Source of the DNA: Rhodopirellula europaea 6C
Lineage (GTDB): Bacteria > Planctomycetota > Planctomycetia > Pirellulales > Pirellulaceae
DNA length: 64,000 nucleotides
Direction: 5' to 3'
Assembly (NCBI RefSeq): GCF_000338295.1
Contig: NZ_ANMO01000272.1
Location: forward strand, 1-64,000
Below the pieces are notes generated by a model. The model was not told the DNA's origin and did not search any database. It saw nothing but the letters and a program-made list of their open reading frames with translations. A program made the position numbers and the translations under genes. The first letter of the stretch is position 1. Each line of letters opens with the position of its first letter. Below are positions 37,708 to 46,872 of this stretch, piece after piece.

Positions 37708-39269
37708 TGCGATTCCACTGGAACGTCACCATGTCCTCTTCGTTCATCAAGTCATTGCGTCGCACCGTTCTTCGAGCCGCTCTGCCGGTCTCGATGGCAG
37801 CCATGGCCGCTGCCGTGGTGTCGGACGGCAACGTCGCCCGCGCACAATCGGGGCTTCGCGAATCGTTGGAAAGACTCGATCGCGATCAAGACGGCGATAT
37901 TGAACCAGAAGAAATCACGGCACTCGCTCGGCCCTATCTCGAACGTGTGGCCGAAGCGCGCCGAATGGACCTGAACCGGGACAACTCGGTCGAGCGTTGG
38001 CAGGAAGCGGTGCGTATTTATCACGCATTGCAGAACGGCACTTCTTCACGAGAGGTCGACCCCGAAAGCGAAATCACTGTGCGACCTTTCGGTCCAATGG
38101 ACGATGAACCGATGGTTCCCGAGTTCGGGCTGGGTGAGATGAAGTTCCAGTACACGGCCGCCGACTATCGCCAAGCCGAGCGCACTTTATCGCGAAGTGA
38201 TCGCAATCGAGATGGATTCCTTGACCGACGTGAAGTGGAACGAGCAGATTGGCGATACCGGGATCCATTCGAAGAAGACTACGACGGTGACAATCGACTC
38301 AGCGTCATCGAATTGGCCCAACGCTACGCTCGACGGCGTCTGCTTTCGAATGCATCGGGTGAACTGATCAAGAAACGCCGACGAGTGGGTAGCGAGGTCC
38401 GCGAGACAGAACGGCCCAGCCGCGAAGATGAGTCACGTTACTGGCGTCGCGATCGGCGCTACTACCTCGCTTCGACCGTGATGGAACGATTTGACAAGAA
38501 TCGCAACGGGCGGCTGGAAGCAAGCGAGACCGTCGCGATGGGCATCCCCTTCGGTCGCATTGACCTCGACCGAGACGGCGAGATTTCTCGCGGCGAACTC
38601 AACGACCACCTCATTCAAGTTCAAGAACAAGAAGACCAGGACGCAGAAGGCTTGCCACCGTGGTTCTTCGAACGCGACGAAGACGGTGATCAACAGATCT
38701 CCATGCCCGAATTCACCTCCGAATGGACCCCTGAATTGCTGGCTGAGTTTGAATCTTACGACCAGAATGCGGATGGGCTGCTAACCAAAAGCGAGCTTGC
38801 AGGATCGACCGCTTTAATGGGCGGCAACTACCGAAACGAAACCGCTTCTGCTCTACCACCTCGCAAAACAGTCGTCTCCGAAATCTTCATCGAGGAAGAT
38901 TATGTGATCGCGGACGTAAACGTGCAGCTCTCAATCACACACACTCACGATGAAGCACTCGATGCTTATTTGATCGGTCCCGATGAAACGAAGATCGAAC
39001 TCTTCTCCGGTGTCGGCGGGCACGACGATCACTTCGACCGAACACGATTCGATGACGACGCACGACTGCCGATCACAAAGGCTCGCCCACCATTCGAAGG
39101 AACGTTCATTCCCGAAGGCCGCCTCAAGAATCAACCTAGCCTCAGCTCTTTCAATGGAAAAAGCGTTCAAGGCACTTGGCAATTGGTCATCGCGGGGACA
39201 CGCAGCGAACGCTTTGGATTGCTGCACAACTGGAGTCTCGACATCACGCCGGACACGTCGAAGCCCTGA
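37704..39269 (+). CDS. Secreted EF-hand protein with C-terminal P (Homo B) domain
   Basis: A 521-residue protein coupled by ATGA (37704-37707) to the secretin-N gene. A signal peptide (RTVLRAALPVSMAAMAAAVV, ending near ARA at about 47) is followed by a series of EF-hand-like calcium loops: LDRDQDGDIEPEEI, SDRNRDGFLDRREV, DYDGDNRLSVIEL, FDKNRNGRLEASE, DLDRDGEISRGEL, RDEDGDQQISMPEF and DQNADGLLTKSEL. The last 120 residues (about 395-515, with AYLIGPDETKIELFSGVGG and GTWQLVIAGTRSERFGLLHN) match the proprotein-convertase P domain, normally attached to a subtilisin protease. No protease domain is present. Probably a calcium-binding periplasmic or surface protein. Confidence 0.83.
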   Translation: MMRFHWNVTMSSSFIKSLRRTVLRAALPVSMAAMAAAVVSDGNVARAQSGLRESLERLDRDQDGDIEPEEITALARPYLERVAEARRMDLNRDNSVERWQEAVRIYHALQNGTSSREVDPESEITVRPFGPMDDEPMVPEFGLGEMKFQYTAADYRQAERTLSRSDRNRDGFLDRREVERADWRYRDPFEEDYDGDNRLSVIELAQRYARRRLLSNASGELIKKRRRVGSEVRETERPSREDESRYWRRDRRYYLASTVMERFDKNRNGRLEASETVAMGIPFGRIDLDRDGEISRGELNDHLIQVQEQEDQDAEGLPPWFFERDEDGDQQISMPEFTSEWTPELLAEFESYDQNADGLLTKSELAGSTALMGGNYRNETASALPPRKTVVSEIFIEEDYVIADVNVQLSITHTHDEALDAYLIGPDETKIELFSGVGGHDDHFDRTRFDDDARLPITKARPPFEGTFIPEGRLKNQPSLSSFNGKSVQGTWQLVIAGTRSERFGLLHNWSLDITPDTSKP

Positions 39270-39289
39270 AGACTGAAAACTCAGGATCT

Positions 39290-39357
39290 AGTCGGCCGTG
39301 CGACCGACTTCCAAGTTGGTGAAGAACGCTGCCATCGACGGACTTCGAAGTCCATCG
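39290..39357. repeat. Two hairpins between convergent genes
   Basis: AGTCGG/CCGACT with an 8-base loop (39290-39309) and the perfect 14-bp palindrome GGACTTCGAAGTCC (39340-39353), extended by imperfect pairs to about 39336-39357, lie between the convergent EF-hand and HExxH genes. They could act as a bidirectional terminator and look like short dispersed palindromes. No gene is supported in 39270-39395. Confidence 0.5.
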
Positions 39358-39395
39358 TACGGTCATTCAAACCGGAAGTTGCTTTGAGGGACACG

Positions 39396-39785
39396 TTAGA
39401 AGCTTCGCTTTGACGGGTCATCAACTGCGTAAGCTTCGATCTCGAATGGGTTGCCTCGATACGCATCGCGGCCCATCAGCTTTAACACCAACGAAGCACC
39501 TAGATAGGCGGGCAAGAAGAAGGGACCCCAGCGTTCATACTGCCGCACGTGAACACGCTCATGTCTGCGAGTTCGTTCCAGGTCCGCGATCGTGCACCCA
39601 AGCACCACATGGCCGAGCGTCATGGCTGCGGCGGGAACAGGCATCGATCGCAGGCCCCGGGCAATCCAGCGTCCGTGAATTTCAGCGACCCCCGAAACCC
39701 ACACGACACGCCCTCCTAACAACAATCCGATTGTCACTCCGATTAGTGTGTTGGGAGCGGCCCATAAATACCGCAACCAAACCAA
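39396..39785 (-). CDS. Small membrane-associated protein with HExxH motif
   Basis: A 129-residue protein with hydrophobic segments at about 9-32 and 50-66. It contains RRHERVHVRQYERWGPFF: H75-E76-R-V-H79 fits the zinc-metallopeptidase HExxH signature, and the downstream NPFEIEAY supplies a possible third ligand (E115 or E117). I know similar small proteins only as uncharacterised. The first possible start is a TTG at 39785, directly next to the sdhB stop codon (TAA then TTG); a TTG three codons later is also possible, and the first ATG (residue 48) would delete the first hydrophobic segment. It is the last gene of the sdhCAB direction and may be co-transcribed. Confidence 0.65.
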   Translation of the reverse strand: MVWLRYLWAAPNTLIGVTIGLLLGGRVVWVSGVAEIHGRWIARGLRSMPVPAAAMTLGHVVLGCTIADLERTRRHERVHVRQYERWGPFFLPAYLGASLVLKLMGRDAYRGNPFEIEAYAVDDPSKRSF

Positions 39786-40640
39786 TTACTTATCGAACCA
39801 CTTCTTGATAGCGTGAAGTGTCGTCGCTCGCCCTGCACGTGCGATGGAAGTTGTCAGTGGAATTTCTTTAGGACAAACTGCGACACAGTTTTGAGCGTTC
39901 CCGCAGGCTGCCAAACCACCGGGTCCCTCCAATGCGTCCAGTCGCTCGCCGGCCAACGATTTTCCGGTGGGATGGTTGTTGAACAACATCGCCTGGGAAA
40001 TCGCATGAGGACCGACAAACGCCTCGGAGTAAGCCTGGCGTTTGCGAGCCTCGAATTCCTCTTCCGTTTCATCGGACTTTTGCGTCAGCTCGATCTTGTT
40101 GTATTGAGGGCATGCTTCGACGCAACAACCGCAGCTCATACACTGGCTGAGTGGGTAGTTACGTTCTTGGTCTTCCCGCAGGATCCGCTCGCCGGCACCC
40201 ATGTTGTAGTAGCTGTCGACTGGCACCCAAGCTTTGACTCGCTCCAAGCCTTGGAACAACCGAGCCCGGTCGACGACGAGGTCACGAACGACGGGGAATT
40301 TGCTCATCGGCTCCAAAACGATTTCATCAGCATTGTCCACAAGCAAACGATCGACCAACGCACTGCAGCTTTGACGGACTCGGCCGTTGATAACCATTGT
40401 GCATGATCCGCAAACCTCTTCCAGGCAACCACAATCCCAGGCTACAGGAGTCACCTTCTTGCCGTCGCGGTTGGTCGACTGAGCCGCGATCCGTTGAAGA
40501 ACGCTGATCACGTTCATCTCTGGCTCATATTTGATCTTGTGCAGCTCCCAATACGGCGATTCGCCGGGAGCGTCCTGACGGCGCACGCGAACGTTGATGA
40601 ACTCGGGTCGTTTCTTTTTCGAAGGTTCGAGAGCAATCAT
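39786..40640 (-). CDS. sdhB: Succinate dehydrogenase, iron-sulfur subunit
   Basis: The electron-transfer subunit of respiratory complex II. The N-terminal ferredoxin domain has the 2Fe-2S motif DCGCLEEVCGSC. The C-terminal domain has CMSCGCCVEACPQY (4Fe-4S) and CGNAQNCVAVCPKE (3Fe-4S), in the usual order. Length 284 residues with a C-terminal extension. It follows sdhA by 88 bp on the same strand, giving the order sdhC-sdhA-sdhB. The ATG at 40640 begins MIALEPSKKKRPEFINVRVR. Confidence 0.96.
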   Translation of the reverse strand: MIALEPSKKKRPEFINVRVRRQDAPGESPYWELHKIKYEPEMNVISVLQRIAAQSTNRDGKKVTPVAWDCGCLEEVCGSCTMVINGRVRQSCSALVDRLLVDNADEIVLEPMSKFPVVRDLVVDRARLFQGLERVKAWVPVDSYYNMGAGERILREDQERNYPLSQCMSCGCCVEACPQYNKIELTQKSDETEEEFEARKRQAYSEAFVGPHAISQAMLFNNHPTGKSLAGERLDALEGPGGLAACGNAQNCVAVCPKEIPLTTSIARAGRATTLHAIKKWFDK

Positions 40641-40728
40641 CGGAGCAAGAATTCAAAAAGTGGTTGAGAGGCAGTGTGGTGAACAGAGCGATCGTCGGAG
40701 TCGCAGGGATTGAAAATTGAAGGAGAAC

Positions 40729-42738
40729 TCAGTTGGCTCCCACCAACCCCGTGCCCGATTTCGATTGAGCCAACTTCTTGGCGGCCCGTTCGTTCCAAAC
40801 TTCTTCGATCGCCTCGGCACCCACCAATCCATACAAACGCGGACGCGGTGGGATCAACGATGTATCAACATTTTCGTAAGCGAGATCCGGTTGGTTCGTG
40901 CTGGCGTTCCAGGTTGCAACCGTGGTCTTGAGATACTTCTCATTGTTGGCTTCAAACTCATCGCACCATGCTTCGGCTTGGCGACGACGCTCAACGGGAT
41001 CCTCGGAAGTCAACGATGGCTTCTTGAAGTCAGGCTTGAAGTGAGCCCCACGGCACTCGTCTCGCTGCAAAGCTCCCTTGAGCAGGGCTTTTGCCAGTGG
41101 GAACATGTCTTGCAATGACTTCGCGAAAATGACGTTTTGGTTGGTCCACGAACCTGTGTCGGCCAATGAAACCTTCATCGCTCGCTCGTGCAGTTCGTCG
41201 ACCTTCTTGATCGCTTCTTCCAGTTGGTCATTGCGACGAACCACGGTGGCAACGCGGGTCATCAAATCGCCCAGCTCTTGGTGAATCAGGTATGGATTCT
41301 CGTCGCTTCCCGCATTTCCGTTGAGCAGGTGGTCGTGCCGGTCTTGCTGCGTTTTCACGGCGGCATCAAGCAGCGATTGAGGCACATCGTCCGCCCCCGA
41401 CTGCTGAGATGCCGAGTAGTTCATGATCGAAGAACCGGTGAACAAACCGGTAAAAATGCACGACAGCAATGAGTTCGCACCCAATCGGTTTGCACCGTGA
41501 TAGTGGTAATCGCATTCGCCAATGGCATATAGACCGTCGATGCTGGTCATGTGATTGCGAGGTGCTCCGGCTTCCATCCCGCCATCTTCGCTTCTCACAT
41601 AATCCGCCCACAATCCACCCATGCTGTAGTGAACGGCTGGGAAAATCTTCATGGGTTCGTCGCGTGGGTCGACGCCTTGGAACTTCTCGTAGATTTCCAA
41701 GATGCCACCGAGTTTGCGATCCAGCTCGTGACGCGGAATGTGCGTCAAATCGAGGTACACGCACATGCGATCATCTTCGACACTGAGCCCTTCATTGACA
41801 CAGATATCAAAGATCTCACGCGTCGCGATGTCGCGTGGAACCAAGTTCCCGTATTCGGGATAGCGTTCTTCCAAGAAGTAGTAGCGATCCGCTTCGGGAA
41901 TGTCGCGAGGACCGCGAGAATCCTGAGGGGTGCGTGGAACCCAAACGCGTCCGCCTTCACCACGAGCCGATTCGCTCATCAAACGCAGCTTGTCAGCACC
42001 AGGGATGGCCGTTGGGTGCACCTGAATGAATTCCGCGTTGGCGTACTTGGCACCGTTTTGGAAACAACGGCTCGCGGCACTGCCCGTACAGAACACGCTC
42101 ATCGTGCTGCGTCCGTAGATCAGGCCGCATCCGCCCGTCGCAACCACGACAGCGTCCGCAGGAAATGATTTGATTTCCATCGATACCATGTCTTGAGCAA
42201 CCACCCCACGACAGCGGCCGGTTTCATCTTGGATAGGTCCAAGAAAGTCCCAAAATTCGAACTTGCGAACGTTGCCTTCGGCTTCTTGGCGACGCACTTG
42301 TTCGTCCAACGCATACAACAACTGTTGCCCGGTGGTCGCACCCGCGAAAGCGGTTCGTTTGTAGAGGGTTCCACCAAACCGACGTCGGTCAATAAAACCT
42401 TCGCCGGTACGGTTAAACGGCACGCCCAAGCGGTCCATCAGCTCGATGACCTTGGGTGCCCAGTAAGCCATCTCTTTGACGGGCGGTTGGTGATTCAAAA
42501 AGTCACCCCCGTAAACCGTGTCGTCGAGGTGTTTCCACTCATCGTCGCCCAGTTGCCGCGTCGCGTCGTTGCAGCTGTTGATGCCGCCCTGAGCGCAAAC
42601 GCTGTGCGATCGTTTGACCGGGGTCAAACTGATCAAATCGACTTGAGCGCCCAGCTCGGTCAACTTCATCGTCGACGCCAAACCGGCCAAACCACCCCCG
42701 ACGACAACCACGCGGGTAGGCGAGTTGGATTGTGCCAT
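40729..42738 (-). CDS. sdhA: Succinate dehydrogenase, flavoprotein subunit
   Basis: The FAD-containing catalytic subunit of complex II, oxidising succinate to fumarate. The 669 residues open with the dinucleotide motif RVVVVGGGLAGLASTMKL (9-26). RSHSVCAQGGINS carries the histidine of the covalent flavin. AFAGATTGQQLL, VHPTAIPG and the active-site region near YSMGGLWADY are further family blocks. The HSVCAQGG form resembles the Bacillus/epsilon-type enzymes that pair with a single diheme cytochrome b, which fits the five-helix SdhC encoded upstream. The gap to sdhC is 41 bp. Confidence 0.97.
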   Translation of the reverse strand: MAQSNSPTRVVVVGGGLAGLASTMKLTELGAQVDLISLTPVKRSHSVCAQGGINSCNDATRQLGDDEWKHLDDTVYGGDFLNHQPPVKEMAYWAPKVIELMDRLGVPFNRTGEGFIDRRRFGGTLYKRTAFAGATTGQQLLYALDEQVRRQEAEGNVRKFEFWDFLGPIQDETGRCRGVVAQDMVSMEIKSFPADAVVVATGGCGLIYGRSTMSVFCTGSAASRCFQNGAKYANAEFIQVHPTAIPGADKLRLMSESARGEGGRVWVPRTPQDSRGPRDIPEADRYYFLEERYPEYGNLVPRDIATREIFDICVNEGLSVEDDRMCVYLDLTHIPRHELDRKLGGILEIYEKFQGVDPRDEPMKIFPAVHYSMGGLWADYVRSEDGGMEAGAPRNHMTSIDGLYAIGECDYHYHGANRLGANSLLSCIFTGLFTGSSIMNYSASQQSGADDVPQSLLDAAVKTQQDRHDHLLNGNAGSDENPYLIHQELGDLMTRVATVVRRNDQLEEAIKKVDELHERAMKVSLADTGSWTNQNVIFAKSLQDMFPLAKALLKGALQRDECRGAHFKPDFKKPSLTSEDPVERRRQAEAWCDEFEANNEKYLKTTVATWNASTNQPDLAYENVDTSLIPPRPRLYGLVGAEAIEEVWNERAAKKLAQSKSGTGLVGAN

Positions 42739-42779
42739 GGAATGTTTCCTTTAAAGAATCAAAATGGGTGGGTGCAAAC

Positions 42780-43628
42780 TTATTCGGTGATTGAGTCGTC
42801 GTCGGAGTTGGGTTCATTCCCCAGTTCCTCGACGTCGACCTGCGTTCGTTTCTCGGGCATGTCGTAAGCCAACCCGGTTTCCTTGGCCGCTTCGTACATG
42901 ATGTTTTCATCGGCTCGGGCCTGAGCGATGTCTTCGGCGTCCATTCGGACTGCACCCCACCAGGCCGCCGTCCCAATAACCGCCAAAACGACACCGAAGG
43001 CCACACAAACTTTGGTAGCTCGCTGCTGAGCATGTGGCGAAACCCAAAATCCCCAGGTGATTCCAGCGGTCCAGATGCCGTTGGCCAAGTGATAAACTGT
43101 CGCCAAGACACCCGCCAGGTAAAACGCTGGCCAGACATAGCCCTGCATCGCTTCGCCAAGTGACGAAGCAGCGTTGTAAGGGTCAAAGCTCGCAAACCCA
43201 AGCGGCTCGACGATTGCCAGCCAAAATCCAGCATGGAACCAACCGTGCAGGTGCAAAACGTGCGTCATCAAGAAAACGAAGGCGATCAAACCAGTCCAGC
43301 GTTGCCACACATAACGGCGGTTACCGGTGAATTGATAATTGCCAAGGTTTGACTTGCCCGTCCTGATGATCCAAACGCCCAAAATCGCGTGGAACAACAA
43401 CGGGGCAAAAATGCCTCCCCATTCCACCACGGGCAGCAAATTCCCGAGGCTATGGATCATAAACACCGCCCGTTGGAACGTTTCCGTCCCATTGAGCAGG
43501 CTGGCGTTGGTGGTCAAGTGAATGACCATGTAAACGCCCAGCGGCACAATCCCGGTCAGCGAGTGCAGTCGTCGAATGGCGAATTCGTGACGCAGGAAAA
43601 ACGATTGCGAACGAGTGAGTTCAGACAC
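42780..43628 (-). CDS. sdhC: Succinate dehydrogenase, cytochrome b subunit
   Basis: The membrane anchor of complex II, with five hydrophobic helices and no separate sdhD, as in the type B diheme family. His residues suited to heme ligation are RRLHSLTG and VYMVIHL (first helix), LLFHAIL, MTHVLHLHGW and TVYHLANG. The start is uncertain: GTG at 43628 (MSELTRSQSFFLRHEF) fits homologues, while an upstream TTG at 43664 gives 12 more residues; neither has a strong ribosome site. The C-terminal 60 residues are a charged extension (ENIMYEAAKETGLAYDMPEK). Length 282 with the chosen start. Confidence 0.9.
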   Translation of the reverse strand: MSELTRSQSFFLRHEFAIRRLHSLTGIVPLGVYMVIHLTTNASLLNGTETFQRAVFMIHSLGNLLPVVEWGGIFAPLLFHAILGVWIIRTGKSNLGNYQFTGNRRYVWQRWTGLIAFVFLMTHVLHLHGWFHAGFWLAIVEPLGFASFDPYNAASSLGEAMQGYVWPAFYLAGVLATVYHLANGIWTAGITWGFWVSPHAQQRATKVCVAFGVVLAVIGTAAWWGAVRMDAEDIAQARADENIMYEAAKETGLAYDMPEKRTQVDVEELGNEPNSDDDSITE

Positions 43629-43664
43629 GTGGGTCCAGGTCTTCTTGAGGTGGAAACTGGCCAA

Positions 43665-44080
43665 TCGTAGAACCGTCGTTCACCGTTTGAGATAACGCAA
43701 CAACGCGTCCATCGTATCGGTTCCATCGGCTCCACCATCGGAGTTTACGCCTTGCGGACGGTTCAGCCTAGAGAGCCGCGGGAATCGTTCCCCACAACTG
43801 CGACCATCTGTCGCTGAAGTGTCCTCCTGACAACGTCGGTGCTTTCCTCGCTTGCGATCAAACCGCCAGTTGGGTCCAGAAGCCTGAAAATGCGGATAGT
43901 CGCAGAATGCCTGCCCGTAAAACGCTTTGGTGGGCATCGAGCACCACGTGGGCAGTCGAAACGACGCCGATATGCGAGGTACCAAGTGATTATTTCGTGA
44001 ATTGATTTCTTCTTTCGAATCATTGGGACTCGACTTTTGATGTCAGTGGTTATCCTGACACCGAACACGTTGACCTTCGT
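43665..44080. other. Divergent region between sdhC and a phosphoesterase gene (416 bp)
   Basis: This region should hold the sdh promoter and that of the plus-strand phosphoesterase. It contains an inverted repeat TGTCAG/CTGACA (44041-44046 and 44055-44060) with an 8-base spacer, 20 bp before the TTG start, which could be an operator or hairpin. Minus-strand frames at 43680-43985 and 43763-44125 have unconvincing composition and I reject them. Confidence 0.4.
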
Positions 44081-45097
44081 TTGGCCCGATGGACCACCCT
44101 GTTGATCACTTTTTTGCCCACTCAATCGTCCGCCGTTTTGCCTCCTCGCCGCCGGCGAACGGAGTCCCCTTCACGATCTGAAGTGACGGTTGCGCCCGCG
44201 AAAGCGGCGGCTGAACACCGCGCAACCCGGTCAGTTCGTTCGATCTTCATCAGCGACGTTCATCTCGGTCTTCGCCACGCCCAAGTCGACCGGCTGCTTG
44301 CCTTTCTCAACAGCCACTCACCTGAACACTTGTATCTAGTTGGTGATTTCATTGACGCCCGCGTGTTGCACATGCAGCCGTATTGGCCGCCAATTTATGA
44401 CCGCTTGCTGAATCGGTTGGCCGAACTCGCCGCGGAAGGCACGGCAATTTGTTACACGCCGGGAAATCATGACGACTACCTGCGGCATGTGGACTGGCCC
44501 CATACCGCCGAGTCGGATGACGTGACCATCGGCGAGCAATTCGTTCACGAAACCTTCGATGGCCGCCGCATCGTGGTCCTGCACGGTGACCAATTCGATA
44601 AAGTCGAGCGCCAAGCCCATTGGCTCTCACTGATCGGCACGTTCCTGTACACGATTTTGCTGACCGCTGACCGAGCGATCAACCGCGTGTTGAAATGGTT
44701 GCGAATGAAGCCTCGGCGGATCAGCCGTTATTTGAAACAGACCACAAAACGCATGGTTCAGTGGGTCAGCGGATTCAAATCAAAAGTCCGCCAGCACGCT
44801 TGCGAAAATGATTGCGACGCAATCGTTTGCGGCCACATTCACATTCCAACCGTACGACGACTCAGCCCCACGTCGGACAATCCCAATGCCAAGCGTCCTT
44901 TGTATTTCAACCTGGGCGACTGGGTCGAAAACGCCACTGCGATGGTTGAGTACGGAAACGGAGAACTGGAACTGATCGATTTCGACCAACCCGATCGAGT
45001 CCCCCCGGCATCCGCCAAATCTCAATCCCAAGCCACTGACCAACTCACCCCCAAAGCCGCCGCCATCAAACGCCACCTCTTCACCGGCATGGGGTGA
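44081..45097 (+). CDS. LpxH-like metallophosphoesterase
   Basis: A calcineurin-fold phosphoesterase similar to UDP-2,3-diacylglucosamine hydrolases. The ordered motifs are SDVHLGLRHAQ (about 58-68), VGDFIDAR, PGNHDDYLRH, VLHGDQFDKVE and CGHIHIPTVRR, giving the full di-metal site and the Asp/His set seen in LpxH relatives. The product is 338 residues if translated from the TTG at 44081. The first 50 residues are Arg/Ser/Ala-rich and not conserved, so a start at the GTG at 44183 is possible. The C-terminal 40 residues are polar. A separate lpxI gene lies 5 kb away, so this enzyme may act on another substrate. Confidence 0.78.
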   Translation: MARWTTLLITFLPTQSSAVLPPRRRRTESPSRSEVTVAPAKAAAEHRATRSVRSIFISDVHLGLRHAQVDRLLAFLNSHSPEHLYLVGDFIDARVLHMQPYWPPIYDRLLNRLAELAAEGTAICYTPGNHDDYLRHVDWPHTAESDDVTIGEQFVHETFDGRRIVVLHGDQFDKVERQAHWLSLIGTFLYTILLTADRAINRVLKWLRMKPRRISRYLKQTTKRMVQWVSGFKSKVRQHACENDCDAIVCGHIHIPTVRRLSPTSDNPNAKRPLYFNLGDWVENATAMVEYGNGELELIDFDQPDRVPPASAKSQSQATDQLTPKAAAIKRHLFTGMG

Positions 45098-45166
45098 GCG
45101 GGGACTCACACGATCGTTTGATGCGTTCAGGTTGACGTGATAGATCTTCACCACCGTTCTGTGCGC

Positions 45167-45185
45167 GGGTTCTAAGACCGAACCC
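45167..45185. terminator. Hairpin between convergent genes
   Basis: GGGTTC/GAACCC with a 7-base loop lies midway between the convergent phosphoesterase (ends 45097) and glycyl-tRNA synthetase (ends 45253). No T-tract follows. A bidirectional terminator is plausible. Confidence 0.35.
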
Positions 45186-45252
45186 ACGACACAATTCCAG
45201 TTGCATCATCACCCTTTCAGCAAAGCTCAGGAATGGTCGCACAAGAGCCTGA

Positions 45253-46872
45253 TTAGGTGGAGGCTTTCATTCGGGACTGGATCTCTGAAATGACGTCGTC
45301 GATTTTGACTCGGGTTTGTTCCAGGGTGTCTCGGTCGCGGATGGTGACCGTTTTGTCCGTCAGCGAATCGCCATCGACGGTGATGCAGTACGGCGTTCCA
45401 GCCTCGTCCTGACGACGGTAACGTCGACCCACCGCACCCTTGGCGTCGTAGAAGACGTTGTAGTGCTCTTTGAGCGCACCGTAGATCTCTTGCGCGACTT
45501 CCGGCATCCCGTCCTTCTTCACGAGCGGGAATACGGCGGCTTTGATCGGTGCCAAACGTGGGTCCAATTTCATGACCGTTCGAGTTTGCATCTTGCCGTT
45601 TTCGTCGGGCGCTTCGTCTTCCGTGTACGCTTCGCAGAGGAACGCGAGTGCAGCACGGTCCGCACCTGCGGAAGGCTCGATCACGTGCGGCACGAATTTC
45701 TCGTTCGTGATGTCGTCGCGGTAGGCAAGGTCTTTGCCGCTGCCGCGATGCTTCGGCTTGCCGTGCTCGTTCAGTTCGACGGTCATCGGATTGGTTGCCG
45801 GATCCAGCTTGCCTTCCATGTGGCTGCGAAGGTCGAAATCGCCGCGGTGCGCGATACCTTCCAATTCGCCATATTCACCTTCGGGAAGGAAGGGGAACGC
45901 GTACTCGATGTCGGCGGTTCCGACGCTGTAGTGAGCCAGTTCCTCGGTGTGGTGCTCCCGCATGATTAGCGATTCGCTGGACAAACCGAGTTTGGTGTAC
46001 CAAGCCATTCGGCGATCACGCCAATAGCGGTACCACTCCTGCGACTGATTTGGGTGGCAGAAGAATTCGATCTCCATCTGCTCGAACTCACGCGAACGGA
46101 ACGTGAAGTTTCGCGGAGTGATTTCGTTGCGGAAGCTCTTGCCGACCTGGCCAATTCCAAATGGGATGCGAACGCGAGAACTGTCGACGACGTTCTTGAA
46201 GTTGACGAAAATGCCTTGCGCGGTTTCCGGACGCAAGAATGTCGTGTCTTCCTCGCCACCCAAAGCACCCAAGGTGGTCTTGAACATCAAGTTGAATTCG
46301 CGGGGCTCGGTCAGTGTTCCGAGTGTCTTCGCATCGGGAGCGAGGACGTTGTCGGTCGAATCGAGCTTGTCCAGCGTTAGCGATTCTTTTTCGACGGTCA
46401 GTTCATCCGCGTTTTTGGGACGAAGCTTGAAAAACTTCATGCCACGGCGTCGCACTTCGTCTTCTTCTTGCTCGATCTCAGCAAGCGTTGAAACAAAGAT
46501 CTTGGTGCCTTGGTATTCCACAAAACGACCACGGACTTGGTCAAAGCGATATCGTTTCTTCGATTCGCGGCAATCCACCATGTGATCGTGGAAAAGATCG
46601 TAGTGGCCGCTGCACTTCCAAACCTGCGGGTGCATGATGATCGTGCAATCCAGCCCCACCATCTCGAACGTTGATGGAGCACCGGCGGGCGACACCAATT
46701 CGTTGTGCCCGGAGATCATGTCGTGCCACCACGCATCTTTCAGATTGCGTTTTAGCTCCACGCCCAACGGTCCGTAGTCCCAGAAGCCTTGGACACCGCC
46801 GTAAATTTCGCTGGATTGAAAAAGAAAACCGCGTCGTTTGCACAACGACACCAAGGCGTCCATTGATTTCAT
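45253..46872 (-). CDS. glyS: Glycyl-tRNA synthetase, single-chain class II type
   Basis: Charges tRNA-Gly; the homodimeric (alpha2) type, not the alpha2-beta2 GlyQ/GlyS type. The ATG at 46872 (MKSMDALVSLCKRRGFLFQS) is preferred over an upstream ATG at 46929 because homologues start there; 46863 is also possible. Motifs: SSEIYGGVQGFWDYGPLG, the insertion-domain start near CTIIMHPQVWKCSGH, class II motif 2 FRNEITPRNFTFRSREFEQM, and ELEGIAHRGDFDL near the glycine pocket. Motif 3 and the anticodon-binding domain follow (VIEPSAGADRAALAFL; KAAVFPLVKKDG). Length 539 residues, longer than many bacterial forms because of an insertion near residues 120-200. Confidence 0.95.
   Translation of the reverse strand: MKSMDALVSLCKRRGFLFQSSEIYGGVQGFWDYGPLGVELKRNLKDAWWHDMISGHNELVSPAGAPSTFEMVGLDCTIIMHPQVWKCSGHYDLFHDHMVDCRESKKRYRFDQVRGRFVEYQGTKIFVSTLAEIEQEEDEVRRRGMKFFKLRPKNADELTVEKESLTLDKLDSTDNVLAPDAKTLGTLTEPREFNLMFKTTLGALGGEEDTTFLRPETAQGIFVNFKNVVDSSRVRIPFGIGQVGKSFRNEITPRNFTFRSREFEQMEIEFFCHPNQSQEWYRYWRDRRMAWYTKLGLSSESLIMREHHTEELAHYSVGTADIEYAFPFLPEGEYGELEGIAHRGDFDLRSHMEGKLDPATNPMTVELNEHGKPKHRGSGKDLAYRDDITNEKFVPHVIEPSAGADRAALAFLCEAYTEDEAPDENGKMQTRTVMKLDPRLAPIKAAVFPLVKKDGMPEVAQEIYGALKEHYNVFYDAKGAVGRRYRRQDEAGTPYCITVDGDSLTDKTVTIRDRDTLEQTRVKIDDVISEIQSRMKAST

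Noticed and set aside
39281-39466. 61-codon minus-strand frame between convergent genes
   Set aside because: It lies across the hairpin repeats and overlaps the HExxH gene; no evidence of coding.
43763-44125. 120-codon minus-strand frame upstream of sdhC
   Set aside because: It would overlap the start of the phosphoesterase gene and shows no conserved features.
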